Of a DNA stretch of 64,000 bases, positions 54,461-63,110 are shown piece after piece (position 1 is the first letter of the stretch; each line of letters opens with the position of its first letter). The stretch covers positions 1 to 64,000 of the forward strand of contig JAYPPR010000007.1 of NCBI GenBank assembly GCA_038131595.1, given 5' to 3'. The DNA is from UBA9926 sp038131595. Its GTDB lineage: Bacteria; Pseudomonadota; Gammaproteobacteria; Pseudomonadales; Azotimanducaceae. Made by a program: the position numbers and the translations under genes. The notes beneath the pieces were generated by a model. That model worked only from the letters and a program-made list of their open reading frames with translations. It did not search any database and had not been told where the DNA came from.

Positions 54461-55655
54461 GAGCAAGTCTCCTTTTTATGTTTGCGCGGACCACTGAGTA
54501 GTCAAAGAGTGGGGCAAATAAATTGGCGAACAAGATCGCCAGCATCATGCCTTCTGGAAACGCTGGGTTGACGACACGAATCAGCACGCACATGAACCCG
54601 ATCAATGCGCCGTAAGCGAATCTTCCGGTATCAGTCATGGCAGCGGAGACAGGGTCCGTTGCCATGTACACCATTCCAAATGCGAACCCGCCGAGCACCA
54701 GGTGCCAGTGCCACGGCATAGCGAATAGGGGGTTAGTTTCTGACCCAATGGCGTTAAACAAGAGGGCGGTAACTACCATGCCAAGGAAAGTGCCTACCAT
54801 GATCCGCCATGAGGCGACCCGAGTAACGAGCAGAAATACCCCGCCTACCAAAATGGCGAGTGTCGAGGCCTCTCCGATGGAGCCTTGCATGTTACCAATG
54901 AATGCGTCCGTCCAGGTCAACCCCATCTGGGCAATCCCTTCCATCCCACTCGCAGCTGCGACCCCCAGTGCCGTTGCACCACTATAGCCGTCGACAGCGG
55001 TCCAAACCGCGTCGCCCGAAATCTGCGCAGGGTAAGCAAAATATAAGAAGGCGCGGCCGGTGAGCGCTGGGTTCAAAAAGTTCTTTCCCGTGCCACCAAA
55101 GATTTCTTTACCGATCACCACACCAAAACTAATCCCTAGCGCAACCTGCCATAAGGGGATCGTTGCCGGCAATGTCAGGCTAAATAGGATACTGGTGACG
55201 AAGAATCCCTCGTTGACTTCATGCCCGCGCTTGACGGCGAAAAGCACTTCCCATAGCCCGCCTACAATGAATGTGGTCGCGTAAATGGGAACATAGAAAA
55301 CTGCACCATAGATGAAGCAGTGCCAGATGCTTTCGGGGTTATATCCTGCGAGCAATGCGACAATCGCACCCCGCCACCCTTCAAGTTCGCTAATGCCCAT
55401 ATCTGCCATCGCGATAAGCGCGTTATGGCCAACGATGTACATCCCCGCGAGCATTGGGAAAAACGCACACCACCAGACCGTCGTCATGACCCGCTTCATA
55501 TCCACCGCGTCTCGAACATGAGACGCCCCTTGGGTCACCCGGCCAGGACTATAGAAAATGGTGTCGACCATTTCGTACACGGGGTAGTACTTTTCATACT
55601 TTCCGCCGGCGTGGAAATTCGGTTCGAGTTTGTCTAAAAAATCTCGCATTGCCAT
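54453..55655 (-). CDS. nqrB: Na+-NQR subunit B
   Basis: 400 aa, about ten membrane helices. DGYSGATALG is the covalent FMN site on Thr. PVSAAMTDTGRFAYG lies near the C-terminus. NqrB binds ubiquinone and riboflavin and is central to sodium transport. Start ATG 55655; ATG 55649 is a near alternative. A purine-rich 211-bp leader precedes it. Confidence 0.95.
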   Translation of the reverse strand: MAMRDFLDKLEPNFHAGGKYEKYYPVYEMVDTIFYSPGRVTQGASHVRDAVDMKRVMTTVWWCAFFPMLAGMYIVGHNALIAMADMGISELEGWRGAIVALLAGYNPESIWHCFIYGAVFYVPIYATTFIVGGLWEVLFAVKRGHEVNEGFFVTSILFSLTLPATIPLWQVALGISFGVVIGKEIFGGTGKNFLNPALTGRAFLYFAYPAQISGDAVWTAVDGYSGATALGVAAASGMEGIAQMGLTWTDAFIGNMQGSIGEASTLAILVGGVFLLVTRVASWRIMVGTFLGMVVTALLFNAIGSETNPLFAMPWHWHLVLGGFAFGMVYMATDPVSAAMTDTGRFAYGALIGFMCVLIRVVNPAFPEGMMLAILFANLFAPLFDYSVVRANIKRRLARV

Positions 55656-55866
55656 AGTGTGCAGTCGTCCTTGATGGCTGGCCTCATCAGTGTATTGGGT
55701 GATGGGCCCACCCTGTCTACTTTCTGTTTTTTGCCTTTATTTTTTTTCTTTTTTCTTTTTTTCTTCTTTCTTGCAGTCTTCGTTGTTTCTTTGGTGTTGT
55801 TTATCGATGGTTGTTGTCTTGTTGAGCCGAGGCGCGCATTCCTTTACGCACCCCTATTGGCTTTTA
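55656..55866 (-). other. A-rich leader between nqrA and nqrB
   Basis: On the minus strand 55735-55790 is almost pure A and G (runs of A separated by G), which reads as a lysine/arginine-rich stretch. There is no stop-free link to nqrA, which ends with TAG TAA. The tract may affect translation start or mRNA stability, or be a relic of lysine-rich repeats like those at 11.8 kb. Confidence 0.45.
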
Positions 55867-57207
55867 CTACCCTTCCACCTCTATCTTGTGTAACAGCGCG
55901 CGTAGAATCGGTCCGTACTCATACTTGCCAGGGCAGGCAAACGTGTACAGCGCCACGTCTTCCTCATCGAGTTCAAGACAACCGAGCTCGATGCTCGCTT
56001 CAATATCCTCAACCACCAACGAACGCAGCAGTTGTGTCGGCAAGATGTCGAGCGGTGTCAGCCTTTCAAACGTGCCAAGCGGGATAATCGAACGGTCGCT
56101 GCCACCGGTGCTAGTGGTGAGGTCAAACGACTTCTTCCCAAGCACCCAAGACGCAAACAATCCCGTTAATGAGAACTTATCCGTACCCGGCATGACGAAC
56201 TGGAGGAACTCGCGGTGAGTACCTTCCTCGAGCACTGAGACTTGAGCGTGAAATCGGCCCAAATACGCCTCTGCATCCGCTGCTGTGAACCCATCGAGGA
56301 CGCTGCCACTGATCAACCGATGCTGACCGTGAGCGACTTGTCCCTCAGTGAGCCCCGCAAGATCCGCTCCACGGTCGACCCGAACGAGCGAGGGATGATT
56401 AACCATCGGACCTGCAAGAGAAACCACCCGCGGGGTGTAGATTTGACCCGATAGAAATAGATGCCCAATCGCGATGACGTCTTGGTAATTCACTTGCCAG
56501 ACGGTCTTATGGGCACTTACTGGATCCAGGTAATGAATATGTGTTCCGGCAAGCCCTGCGGGGTGCTTGCCTTCGAAGCGCTCGACTTTAACCGTTGGTA
56601 TGCTTGACTCAAATGAGCCCATTGCATTCATACATACAAAAACGGACCCATCCGTGAGTCGGCTCATCGCTGCCACACCCGCAGAGAACGCTTCTTTTTC
56701 AGCATCAATGACCACATTGGGATTAGGTGCGTGGGGCCGCGAATCAGTTGCGGTCACAAAAATAGAATGGGGGGTAGACCCTTTTGCAGGGACTTTGCTA
56801 AACGGTCGCGTTTTGAGTGCCGTCCATTCCCCAGAGTCGATCAATTTAGTCTCGACCGTCTCTCGTGCGAGCGTTGGGATAGCATCGGCTGCATGGGCGC
56901 CAAAATCGATGGATTCCGCTCCGTCAACCTTAACGACGAGCGACAAAAAGGCACGCTTTGCCCCTCGATTAATCTCTATCACTTCGCCAGAAGCTGGCGA
57001 TGTGTAATTGATGCCGGGGTTCTTCTTATCGGTCAGAAGGACCTGTCCTTTCTTCACCCGATCGCCCACCTGGACTTCCATCGTTGGCTTCAGCCCATGG
57101 AAATCGCGGCCAAGAATGGCAACTTGCGAGGAAGAGAATTCGCGAGAGATTGATTGTTCGGGGGCGCCAGTGAGGGGTAAATCTAAACCTTTGGATATTG
57201 TTCTCAT
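55867..57207 (-). CDS. nqrA: Na+-NQR subunit A
   Basis: 446 aa from ATG 57207 after GGGAG five bases away; the frame is open to 57369 but the normal N-terminus MRTISKGLDLPL starts here. KPTMEVQVGDRVKKGQVLLTDKK is the typical lipoyl-like block and IPLGTFERL lies near the C-terminus. NqrA is the peripheral quinone-contacting subunit. First gene of nqrABCDEF. Confidence 0.95.
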   Translation of the reverse strand: MRTISKGLDLPLTGAPEQSISREFSSSQVAILGRDFHGLKPTMEVQVGDRVKKGQVLLTDKKNPGINYTSPASGEVIEINRGAKRAFLSLVVKVDGAESIDFGAHAADAIPTLARETVETKLIDSGEWTALKTRPFSKVPAKGSTPHSIFVTATDSRPHAPNPNVVIDAEKEAFSAGVAAMSRLTDGSVFVCMNAMGSFESSIPTVKVERFEGKHPAGLAGTHIHYLDPVSAHKTVWQVNYQDVIAIGHLFLSGQIYTPRVVSLAGPMVNHPSLVRVDRGADLAGLTEGQVAHGQHRLISGSVLDGFTAADAEAYLGRFHAQVSVLEEGTHREFLQFVMPGTDKFSLTGLFASWVLGKKSFDLTTSTGGSDRSIIPLGTFERLTPLDILPTQLLRSLVVEDIEASIELGCLELDEEDVALYTFACPGKYEYGPILRALLHKIEVEG

Positions 57208-57387
57208 ATCACTCCCATGAGCCCATCGGCGGCCGTTCGTTTTGTGTTGGCCTGACCGAAGTTGTTCGCTTCCGCTGCTGCTGTGCCCTGTGGCACTTGC
57301 TATCCATTGCTTGGCTGGGGTGCTGGACCTGCAGGAACGCTTGTGGCGCTCTTTTTGACGGTCATCCATGCCCTTTAAGCCGCCGCC

Positions 57388-57393
57388 ATTATA
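57388..57393 (-). promoter_or_regulatory. putative -10 box for nqr operon
   Basis: Consensus TATAAT on the minus strand about 180 bp before the nqrA start. The -35 position is poor (no TTGACA at 16-18 bp), so an activator would be needed or the match is chance. Confidence 0.3.
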
Positions 57394-57436
57394 GAGAGTC
57401 CGCGCAGCCAGATCTAGCCATGTTTAGCGCTTTGAA

Positions 57437-57451
57437 GGACATCAAATGTCC
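57437..57451. promoter_or_regulatory. perfect palindrome upstream of putative nqr promoter
   Basis: GGACAT-CAA-ATGTCC, extended imperfectly to TGAA and TTCA on each side. About 45 bp upstream of the TATAAT on the minus strand, where an activator or repressor could bind. Confidence 0.4.
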
Positions 57452-57702
57452 ATTCATTGACGCCATCAATCGTGACCGAGCTGATGATCGAGCGAAGTCT
57501 TGCTGAAGGGCATGCCGGTGCCGTAGAAGACCGCTGAATGACGGGCGAGATGACCCATGATATGCCGGGAGCGCGGTCTACATTCACCGTAATCCCAGGA
57601 CGGGAGCCGTGACACAAATCTAGGAGGAAGGGACCGACCGTTGGTCCTCGCTATCCACCAGACATTTTTCTGTTACTACTGTGCCTATTAACGGGCCGGG
57701 GA

Positions 57703-59169
57703 CTACTCCGCGCTGGCTGGCTGCTTGGGTACAAGCGGGTAGTGAATACCTGCCATTTTCTGCGCGCACCGTACCACCTGACAGGAGTACCCAAATTCGT
57801 TGTCGTACCAAACGTACAACACCATTTGTTGGCCGTTCACGATCGTTGCGTGCCCATCGATGATGCATGCATGCCGATTGCCCACGAAATCAGACGAAAC
57901 CACTTCGCTGGACTCGGTGTAATCAATCTGACGCTGCATCGCGGAATTGAGCGAACAATCTCGCAAAAAGTCGCAGACCTCTTCTCGGGTGGTCGCTTCT
58001 TCTACGGTTAAGTTAAGAATGGCCATGGAAACGTTAGGCACAGGCACTCGAATCGAGTTACCCGTGAGCTTGCCTGCTAGTTCAGGCAATAACTTTCCAA
58101 CCGAGCTCGTAGCGTTCGACTCGGTTAACACCATGTTCAGCGGGGCGCTACGGCCTCTTCGCTCTTTTGAGTGTGTATTGTCATGAAGATTCTGATCATC
58201 CGTGTAAGCATGAACCGTCTCCATGTGACCGTGGACAATTCCAAATCGATCATTAATGGCTTTCAGCACCGGCACAATCGCATTGGTAGTGCACGACGCC
58301 GCAGCAACCAGTTGGTCATCCGCTTCGATTGTGTGCGAGTTCACCCCAGAGACGATGTTTTTCATGTCGCCCTTTCCTGAGGTCGTCAGCAATATCTTGC
58401 TCACGCCCTTACTGGTGAGGTGCCGTCCGAGACCATCAATGTCCCTCCATGCACCTGTACTGTCGACAATGAGTGCATCTTGGATGCCATATACCGTGTA
58501 GTCGATGGCGCCAGGATCGGTGGCGTAAATAAAGCGAATCGCGTTCCCGTTACAAATGATGGCCTGATGTTCAGCATCCACACGAATGGTGCCCCGAAAC
58601 GGTCCATGAATGGAATCACGCCGCATCAAGCTGGCCCGTTTGTGCAAATCTTTGACAGGATCTTTAGGCGGCCGCAGAACCACTGCACGGGGAACGAGGT
58701 TTTGGCCACCCCCCGCTTTCTCAACCAATAGCCTCATGACCAACCGCCCAATTCGACCGAATCCATAAATAACGACGTCGCGGGGCGGATGGCTTACTGC
58801 GGATTCAGCGCCTAAAAGATCAGCACACGCTGCTTTCACATAGTCCTCGAGGGTCTGTCCCTCGGGATCTGTCATAAACGCGCTGGCCAGCTTGCCAATG
58901 TCAACGTGAGCTGGAGCCAAGTCCAATTCGGCGAGCACTGCGATCATGGGATGCGTTTCGAACTCGGACAATTCGTTTTTTTCAATTTGCCGCACGCGAC
59001 GGTGGATGCGCATGATTTCAATCACCGACTCGTTGAAGAGGGGCACGCCATGCATGTACAACACGACGTTACGGCGATATAGCTTCCCAATAAGGGGAAT
59101 CATTGCTTCCGCTAACGCCTCGCGCTCTTTCCAATCGTCGAATGCTCTGTCAATTGTCGGCTTAACCAA
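57703..59169 (-). CDS. gap: glyceraldehyde-3-phosphate dehydrogenase, long form
   Basis: 488 aa. An N-terminal extension of about 130 helical residues comes before the normal enzyme. VVIYGFGRIGRLVMR is the NAD-binding start and AASCTTNAI holds the catalytic Cys; the catalytic His is in HAYTDDQ. Ordinary GAPDH has about 335 residues; this extended type stands beside nqr and mfd in Pseudomonas and relatives. TTG start with AGGAG nine bases before. It may serve gluconeogenesis. Confidence 0.92.
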   Translation of the reverse strand: MVKPTIDRAFDDWKEREALAEAMIPLIGKLYRRNVVLYMHGVPLFNESVIEIMRIHRRVRQIEKNELSEFETHPMIAVLAELDLAPAHVDIGKLASAFMTDPEGQTLEDYVKAACADLLGAESAVSHPPRDVVIYGFGRIGRLVMRLLVEKAGGGQNLVPRAVVLRPPKDPVKDLHKRASLMRRDSIHGPFRGTIRVDAEHQAIICNGNAIRFIYATDPGAIDYTVYGIQDALIVDSTGAWRDIDGLGRHLTSKGVSKILLTTSGKGDMKNIVSGVNSHTIEADDQLVAAASCTTNAIVPVLKAINDRFGIVHGHMETVHAYTDDQNLHDNTHSKERRGRSAPLNMVLTESNATSSVGKLLPELAGKLTGNSIRVPVPNVSMAILNLTVEEATTREEVCDFLRDCSLNSAMQRQIDYTESSEVVSSDFVGNRHACIIDGHATIVNGQQMVLYVWYDNEFGYSCQVVRCAQKMAGIHYPLVPKQPASAE

Positions 59170-59637
59170 TGGTGTGATCTCCTACTCGTGTTCGTCGCGT
59201 CCGCTTTTTGATCAACGGCATGTTGCGATCAGTCGTTGCCCACCCACCCCTTCGAAAAAGGTACAGTGAGCCTCTCACTTTTTGATCCGATCCTTGGAAT
59301 TCTCAAGGCGACGTATTATGCGATCGACGAGGGCTAATCGCAATCATAGAGCGCAACATGCTGCTGCTGTTAGCTAAATGTAGACAAAAGGGGTTCCCTT
59401 TACTTAGTGATATCAATGCCGATTCGTCGGCACGCTTCAGCTTCGCAGGTCAAAACAAGAGGCCACTCTCCTTGCCTGTCTCATAACCAAAGGCGGAACA
59501 CCCATAAATCACGTAAACTCGAGTGCTGAACCAGTATTCCCGATTTACCGTTTAACGGAGCGCCGCGGAGGTCGATTAAAGCCGTCGCGCTAACTCATCC
59601 TGTAGGCATTGCGAAGAAACATTCACCGATAGCCACC
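59170..59637. other. 468-bp divergent region, gap / mfd
   Basis: Control region for both genes. It contains the UUCG-capped hairpin at 59417-59432. I see no gene or RNA family. Confidence 0.45.
59417..59432. other. stem-loop with TTCG tetraloop
   Basis: TGCCGA-TTCG-TCGGCA is a perfect 6-bp stem with the very stable TTCG loop, about 220 bp before mfd. It has no T-run. It may be a structured leader, a transcript end for a divergent RNA, or a processing site. Confidence 0.45.
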
Positions 59638-59662
59638 ATGACCCGCTCTATCTATCAACCAC

Positions 59663-62600
59663 TTGACATTGCCCGATGTGCCTACCGCCATGGGCGAGGT
59701 CGCGCGTTGGAATGGTCTATCAGGAGCGGCCTTATCGCTAGCAACCGTCTCGGTTCGAGAGACGACGGGTCAACCCGTCTTACTCATCACCGCGTCCTCT
59801 CAATCCGCAGAGCAAAGTCTTGAAGAAATTCGGTTTTTTGCAGGAGAGCGGTTTGTCGTCGCTCGATTTCCAGACTGGGAGACGCTGATCTACGATGCGT
59901 TCTCGCCGCATCAAGACATTATCTCCGAGCGTCTCGCCATTCTCGGGATGGGCGAAGAGGACCGTCCTGACATATTAATTGTGCCGGTGAACACCCTGCT
60001 ATTTCGGCTAGCGCCAAAGCACTTCGTTGCAAGCCATCACCTAGAATTGAGCGTCGGACAACGTGTGCCACTCTTGCCGCTACGCCAGCAGTTAGAGCGC
60101 TCTGCCTATCGCGCAGTTGAGACCGTGGCTGAACGAGGAGAGTTCGCTATTCGGGGATCGATACTCGATCTCTTCCCGATGGGGCACAACGCACCCTATC
60201 GGGTCGAATGGTTTGACGACGAAATTGAATCCATCCGGACCTTTGATCCGGACACCCAGCGTTCCATTGACCGCGTTCAGCGCATGCAGAGTCTGCCCGC
60301 GAAAGAATTCTCGCTCAGCGAAGATAGCCTTCGCCAATTCAAAAATGCCTGGCACGAGCGATTTGGCGGGCAGCCCAAATCTTGCCCTGTCTATCAAACC
60401 GTCAGCCAAGGAGGCGCCCCCGCCGGGATTGAATACTATTTGCCACTTTTCTTCGAGGAAATGGCCACCCTGTTCGACTATGTTTCGAGCGACGCCATGA
60501 TCATCAATGAGCCACTCACAGATGCCCTCGAATCGATCAACAGCGATGCGCAAGCTCGATATGAAAGCCTTCGATACGACATTGAGCGACCAATACTCTC
60601 CCCGGACGAGCTCTTGCTCGCTCCCACCGAGCTTTACGAGCGCATGGGCAAGCACCCTCGAATCGACATCGCTGTGGACAGCCGCGCGCGAGGTGCCGAC
60701 ATTCCTCTCGGGACGCTCCCAAACCTTTCTGTTGATGACCAAGCCGAGGAGCCCTTTGCTAGGCTGCGAGACCACCTTGAATCAGGCGACCGCACACTCA
60801 TCGCAGCCGAGACTATCGGTCGTAGAGAGATGATCGATACAGCGCTCATGAAAAACGGGTTACCTGCAGAACCTGTTGAATCTTGGGAGGCGTTCCTCAC
60901 CTCATCGGTGCCGCTTGGTCTCACCGTGGCGAGAATCGATCGCGGCCTACAATTACCCGATGAGAGCATCACTCTTTTAGGTGAGCAGCAGCTCTTTGGC
61001 GAGCGAGTTTTGCAAGCCCGGCGGCGGGAGAAAGAAAAAGAACACGCAGCAGAGCTCGTCGTCCGGAGCCTAACCGAACTCAGCAAGAATGATCCTGTCG
61101 TTCACATCGACCACGGGGTCGGCAGGTATCAGGGGCTCATCACCCTCGAAATCGACGGCGACCCTCATGAATTTCTGAACATCCACTATAAAGGCGACGC
61201 CACGCTCTACGTACCTGTCAGCGATATTCATCTTATTTCTCGATACTCAGGCGCCGACCCTGAGCTAGCGCCATGGCACCAGCTCGGCGGGGACACATGG
61301 CAAAAAGCCAAAAGAAAGGCCGCTGAACAGATTCGAGACGTCGCGGCTGAACTACTGGAGATCTACGCAAAGCGCGAAGCACAAGCAGGCGATCCGATCC
61401 CCATCCCAGAGGATGAGTTCGATAAATTTTGTCGCGCCTTTCCGTTTGAGGAAACGCCGGATCAAGAGACGGCGATCCACGATGTGGTCAAAGATTTAGG
61501 CGGCAAGCGCCCCATGGACCGCTTGGTGTGCGGCGATGTTGGCTTTGGCAAGACAGAAGTGGCGATGAGAGCAGCGTTCCTTGCCGTCCAATCGGGAAGA
61601 CAAGTCGCGGTTCTAGTGCCGACCACACTCCTCGCTGAGCAACATCATCAATCGTTTCAGGACCGATTTGCGGGATGGCCTATCGTGATCGAAAGCCTAT
61701 CTCGCTTTAAAACCAAGAAAGAGCAAGGGGCAACCCTCGAGCGATTGGCACAAGGCAAGATCGACATCATCGTTGGAACTCACGCGCTCATCAGTGATCA
61801 AGTTTCTTTCAAACAACTCGGGCTGCTCATTATTGATGAAGAGCATCGCTTTGGCGTCAGACAGAAAGACAAAATCAAACGCTTTCGTGCCAACGTGCAC
61901 GTCCTCGCGCTGACGGCTACCCCGATTCCTCGCACCCTCAATATGTCGATGTCAGGAATTCGAGATTTATCGATCATAGCCACTCCGCCCGCCAAACGAC
62001 TAGCGATCAAAACCTTTGTCAGGCGTCATGACTTAGAGATAGTCAAAGAAGCGATACAGCGCGAACTGCTACGTGGTGGCCAAGTGTATTACCTACACAA
62101 TGAAGTGAAGGACATTGACCGAGTCGCCGACACACTAGCAACACTACTTCCCTCGGCCAGAATTCTCATTGCCCACGGCCAAATGCGCGAACGCGAGCTC
62201 GAGCAGGTGATGTCTGATTTCTACCACCAACGCGCTAACGTACTGGTCTGCACGACGATCATCGAGACTGGTATTGATATTCCCAATGCCAACACCATCA
62301 TCATGGACCGAGCCGATAAGTTGGGGCTCGCGCAGGTCCATCAATTGCGAGGACGCGTTGGTCGTTCCCATCATCAAGCTTACGCCTATTTGATGACACC
62401 AGACCCTGCGCTCATGACAAAAGACGCAGGCAAACGTCTTGAGGCGATCGAGCAAGCAGAGGATTTAGGGGCTGGATTTGTGTTGGCAACGCACGACTTA
62501 GAGATTAGGGGCGCAGGTGAACTGCTCGGCGAATCCCAGACCGGCAATATGCACAGCATTGGCTTTGGACTCTACATGGAGTTACTTGATCGCGCGGTAG

Positions 62601-63091
62601 CTAGCCTGCGCAGCGGTAAACTCATCGACCCAGAGATCGATTTGCGCAGCGGTACTGAAATCAACCTCCATGCCCCGGCGCTCATACCCGATGACTACTT
62701 GCCTGATGTTCACATGCGTCTAATGATCTACAAGCGCATTGCTAATGCAACGACCCATGATCAGTTACGCGAGCTTAGCGTTGAGCTGATCGACCGCTTT
62801 GGCCTTCTTCCTGAGCCCACGAAGCTGCTCATTCGACAAACAGAGCTCAAAATCACGGCCGAAAGGCTTGGCATTCGCCGCATCGATCTCGGGGAAAACG
62901 GAGGCCACATCGAATTTAAGAGCGACACGCGGGTGCCTGCCACCAAGATCATCGCACTGATCCAAACCTCACCTGATCGATTTAAAATGGCCTCTGCCCA
63001 CCAACTTGGAATTCTGGATAGAATAGCTGACCGCACCGAACGATTTGGATATGTGGAGGCATTTTTAGGTGAGTTGGCTGAGGCGGCTTAA
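59663..63091 (+). CDS. mfd: transcription-repair coupling factor Mfd
   Basis: 1142 aa from TTG 59663. N-terminal UvrB-like domains, RNA-polymerase-interaction domain near HIDHGVGRYQGL, RecG-like translocase with Walker A GDVGFGKTEVA, DEEHRFG box and C-terminal TRCF domain. It removes stalled RNA polymerase and recruits UvrA. The start is odd: no ATG or ribosome site fits, but ATG at 59638 opens MTRSIYQPL and runs into the true frame if one base near 59665 is dropped (giving QPLTLPDVPTAMG, 1150 aa). A shorter ATG start is at 59690. Confidence 0.93.
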   Translation: MTLPDVPTAMGEVARWNGLSGAALSLATVSVRETTGQPVLLITASSQSAEQSLEEIRFFAGERFVVARFPDWETLIYDAFSPHQDIISERLAILGMGEEDRPDILIVPVNTLLFRLAPKHFVASHHLELSVGQRVPLLPLRQQLERSAYRAVETVAERGEFAIRGSILDLFPMGHNAPYRVEWFDDEIESIRTFDPDTQRSIDRVQRMQSLPAKEFSLSEDSLRQFKNAWHERFGGQPKSCPVYQTVSQGGAPAGIEYYLPLFFEEMATLFDYVSSDAMIINEPLTDALESINSDAQARYESLRYDIERPILSPDELLLAPTELYERMGKHPRIDIAVDSRARGADIPLGTLPNLSVDDQAEEPFARLRDHLESGDRTLIAAETIGRREMIDTALMKNGLPAEPVESWEAFLTSSVPLGLTVARIDRGLQLPDESITLLGEQQLFGERVLQARRREKEKEHAAELVVRSLTELSKNDPVVHIDHGVGRYQGLITLEIDGDPHEFLNIHYKGDATLYVPVSDIHLISRYSGADPELAPWHQLGGDTWQKAKRKAAEQIRDVAAELLEIYAKREAQAGDPIPIPEDEFDKFCRAFPFEETPDQETAIHDVVKDLGGKRPMDRLVCGDVGFGKTEVAMRAAFLAVQSGRQVAVLVPTTLLAEQHHQSFQDRFAGWPIVIESLSRFKTKKEQGATLERLAQGKIDIIVGTHALISDQVSFKQLGLLIIDEEHRFGVRQKDKIKRFRANVHVLALTATPIPRTLNMSMSGIRDLSIIATPPAKRLAIKTFVRRHDLEIVKEAIQRELLRGGQVYYLHNEVKDIDRVADTLATLLPSARILIAHGQMRERELEQVMSDFYHQRANVLVCTTIIETGIDIPNANTIIMDRADKLGLAQVHQLRGRVGRSHHQAYAYLMTPDPALMTKDAGKRLEAIEQAEDLGAGFVLATHDLEIRGAGELLGESQTGNMHSIGFGLYMELLDRAVASLRSGKLIDPEIDLRSGTEINLHAPALIPDDYLPDVHMRLMIYKRIANATTHDQLRELSVELIDRFGLLPEPTKLLIRQTELKITAERLGIRRIDLGENGGHIEFKSDTRVPATKIIALIQTSPDRFKMASAHQLGILDRIADRTERFGYVEAFLGELAEAA

Positions 63092-63110
63092 TAGAATCCA
63101 TGCCTACGAG

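Larger units (their letters stand above)
57208..57702. other. 495-bp region upstream of nqrA
   Basis: Probable control region of the nqr operon. It holds a -10-like TATAAT on the minus strand at 57388-57393 and a palindrome at 57437-57451 next to it. Other short frames on both strands have no homology that I recognise. Confidence 0.45.

Noticed and set aside
55659..56087. Plus-strand frame with a long phenylalanine run, looking like a membrane protein
   Set aside because: It is the complement of the A-rich leader and the end of nqrA; no start site and no known family.
60092..60775. 227-codon minus-strand frame opposite mfd
   Set aside because: Antisense of a clearly coding region.
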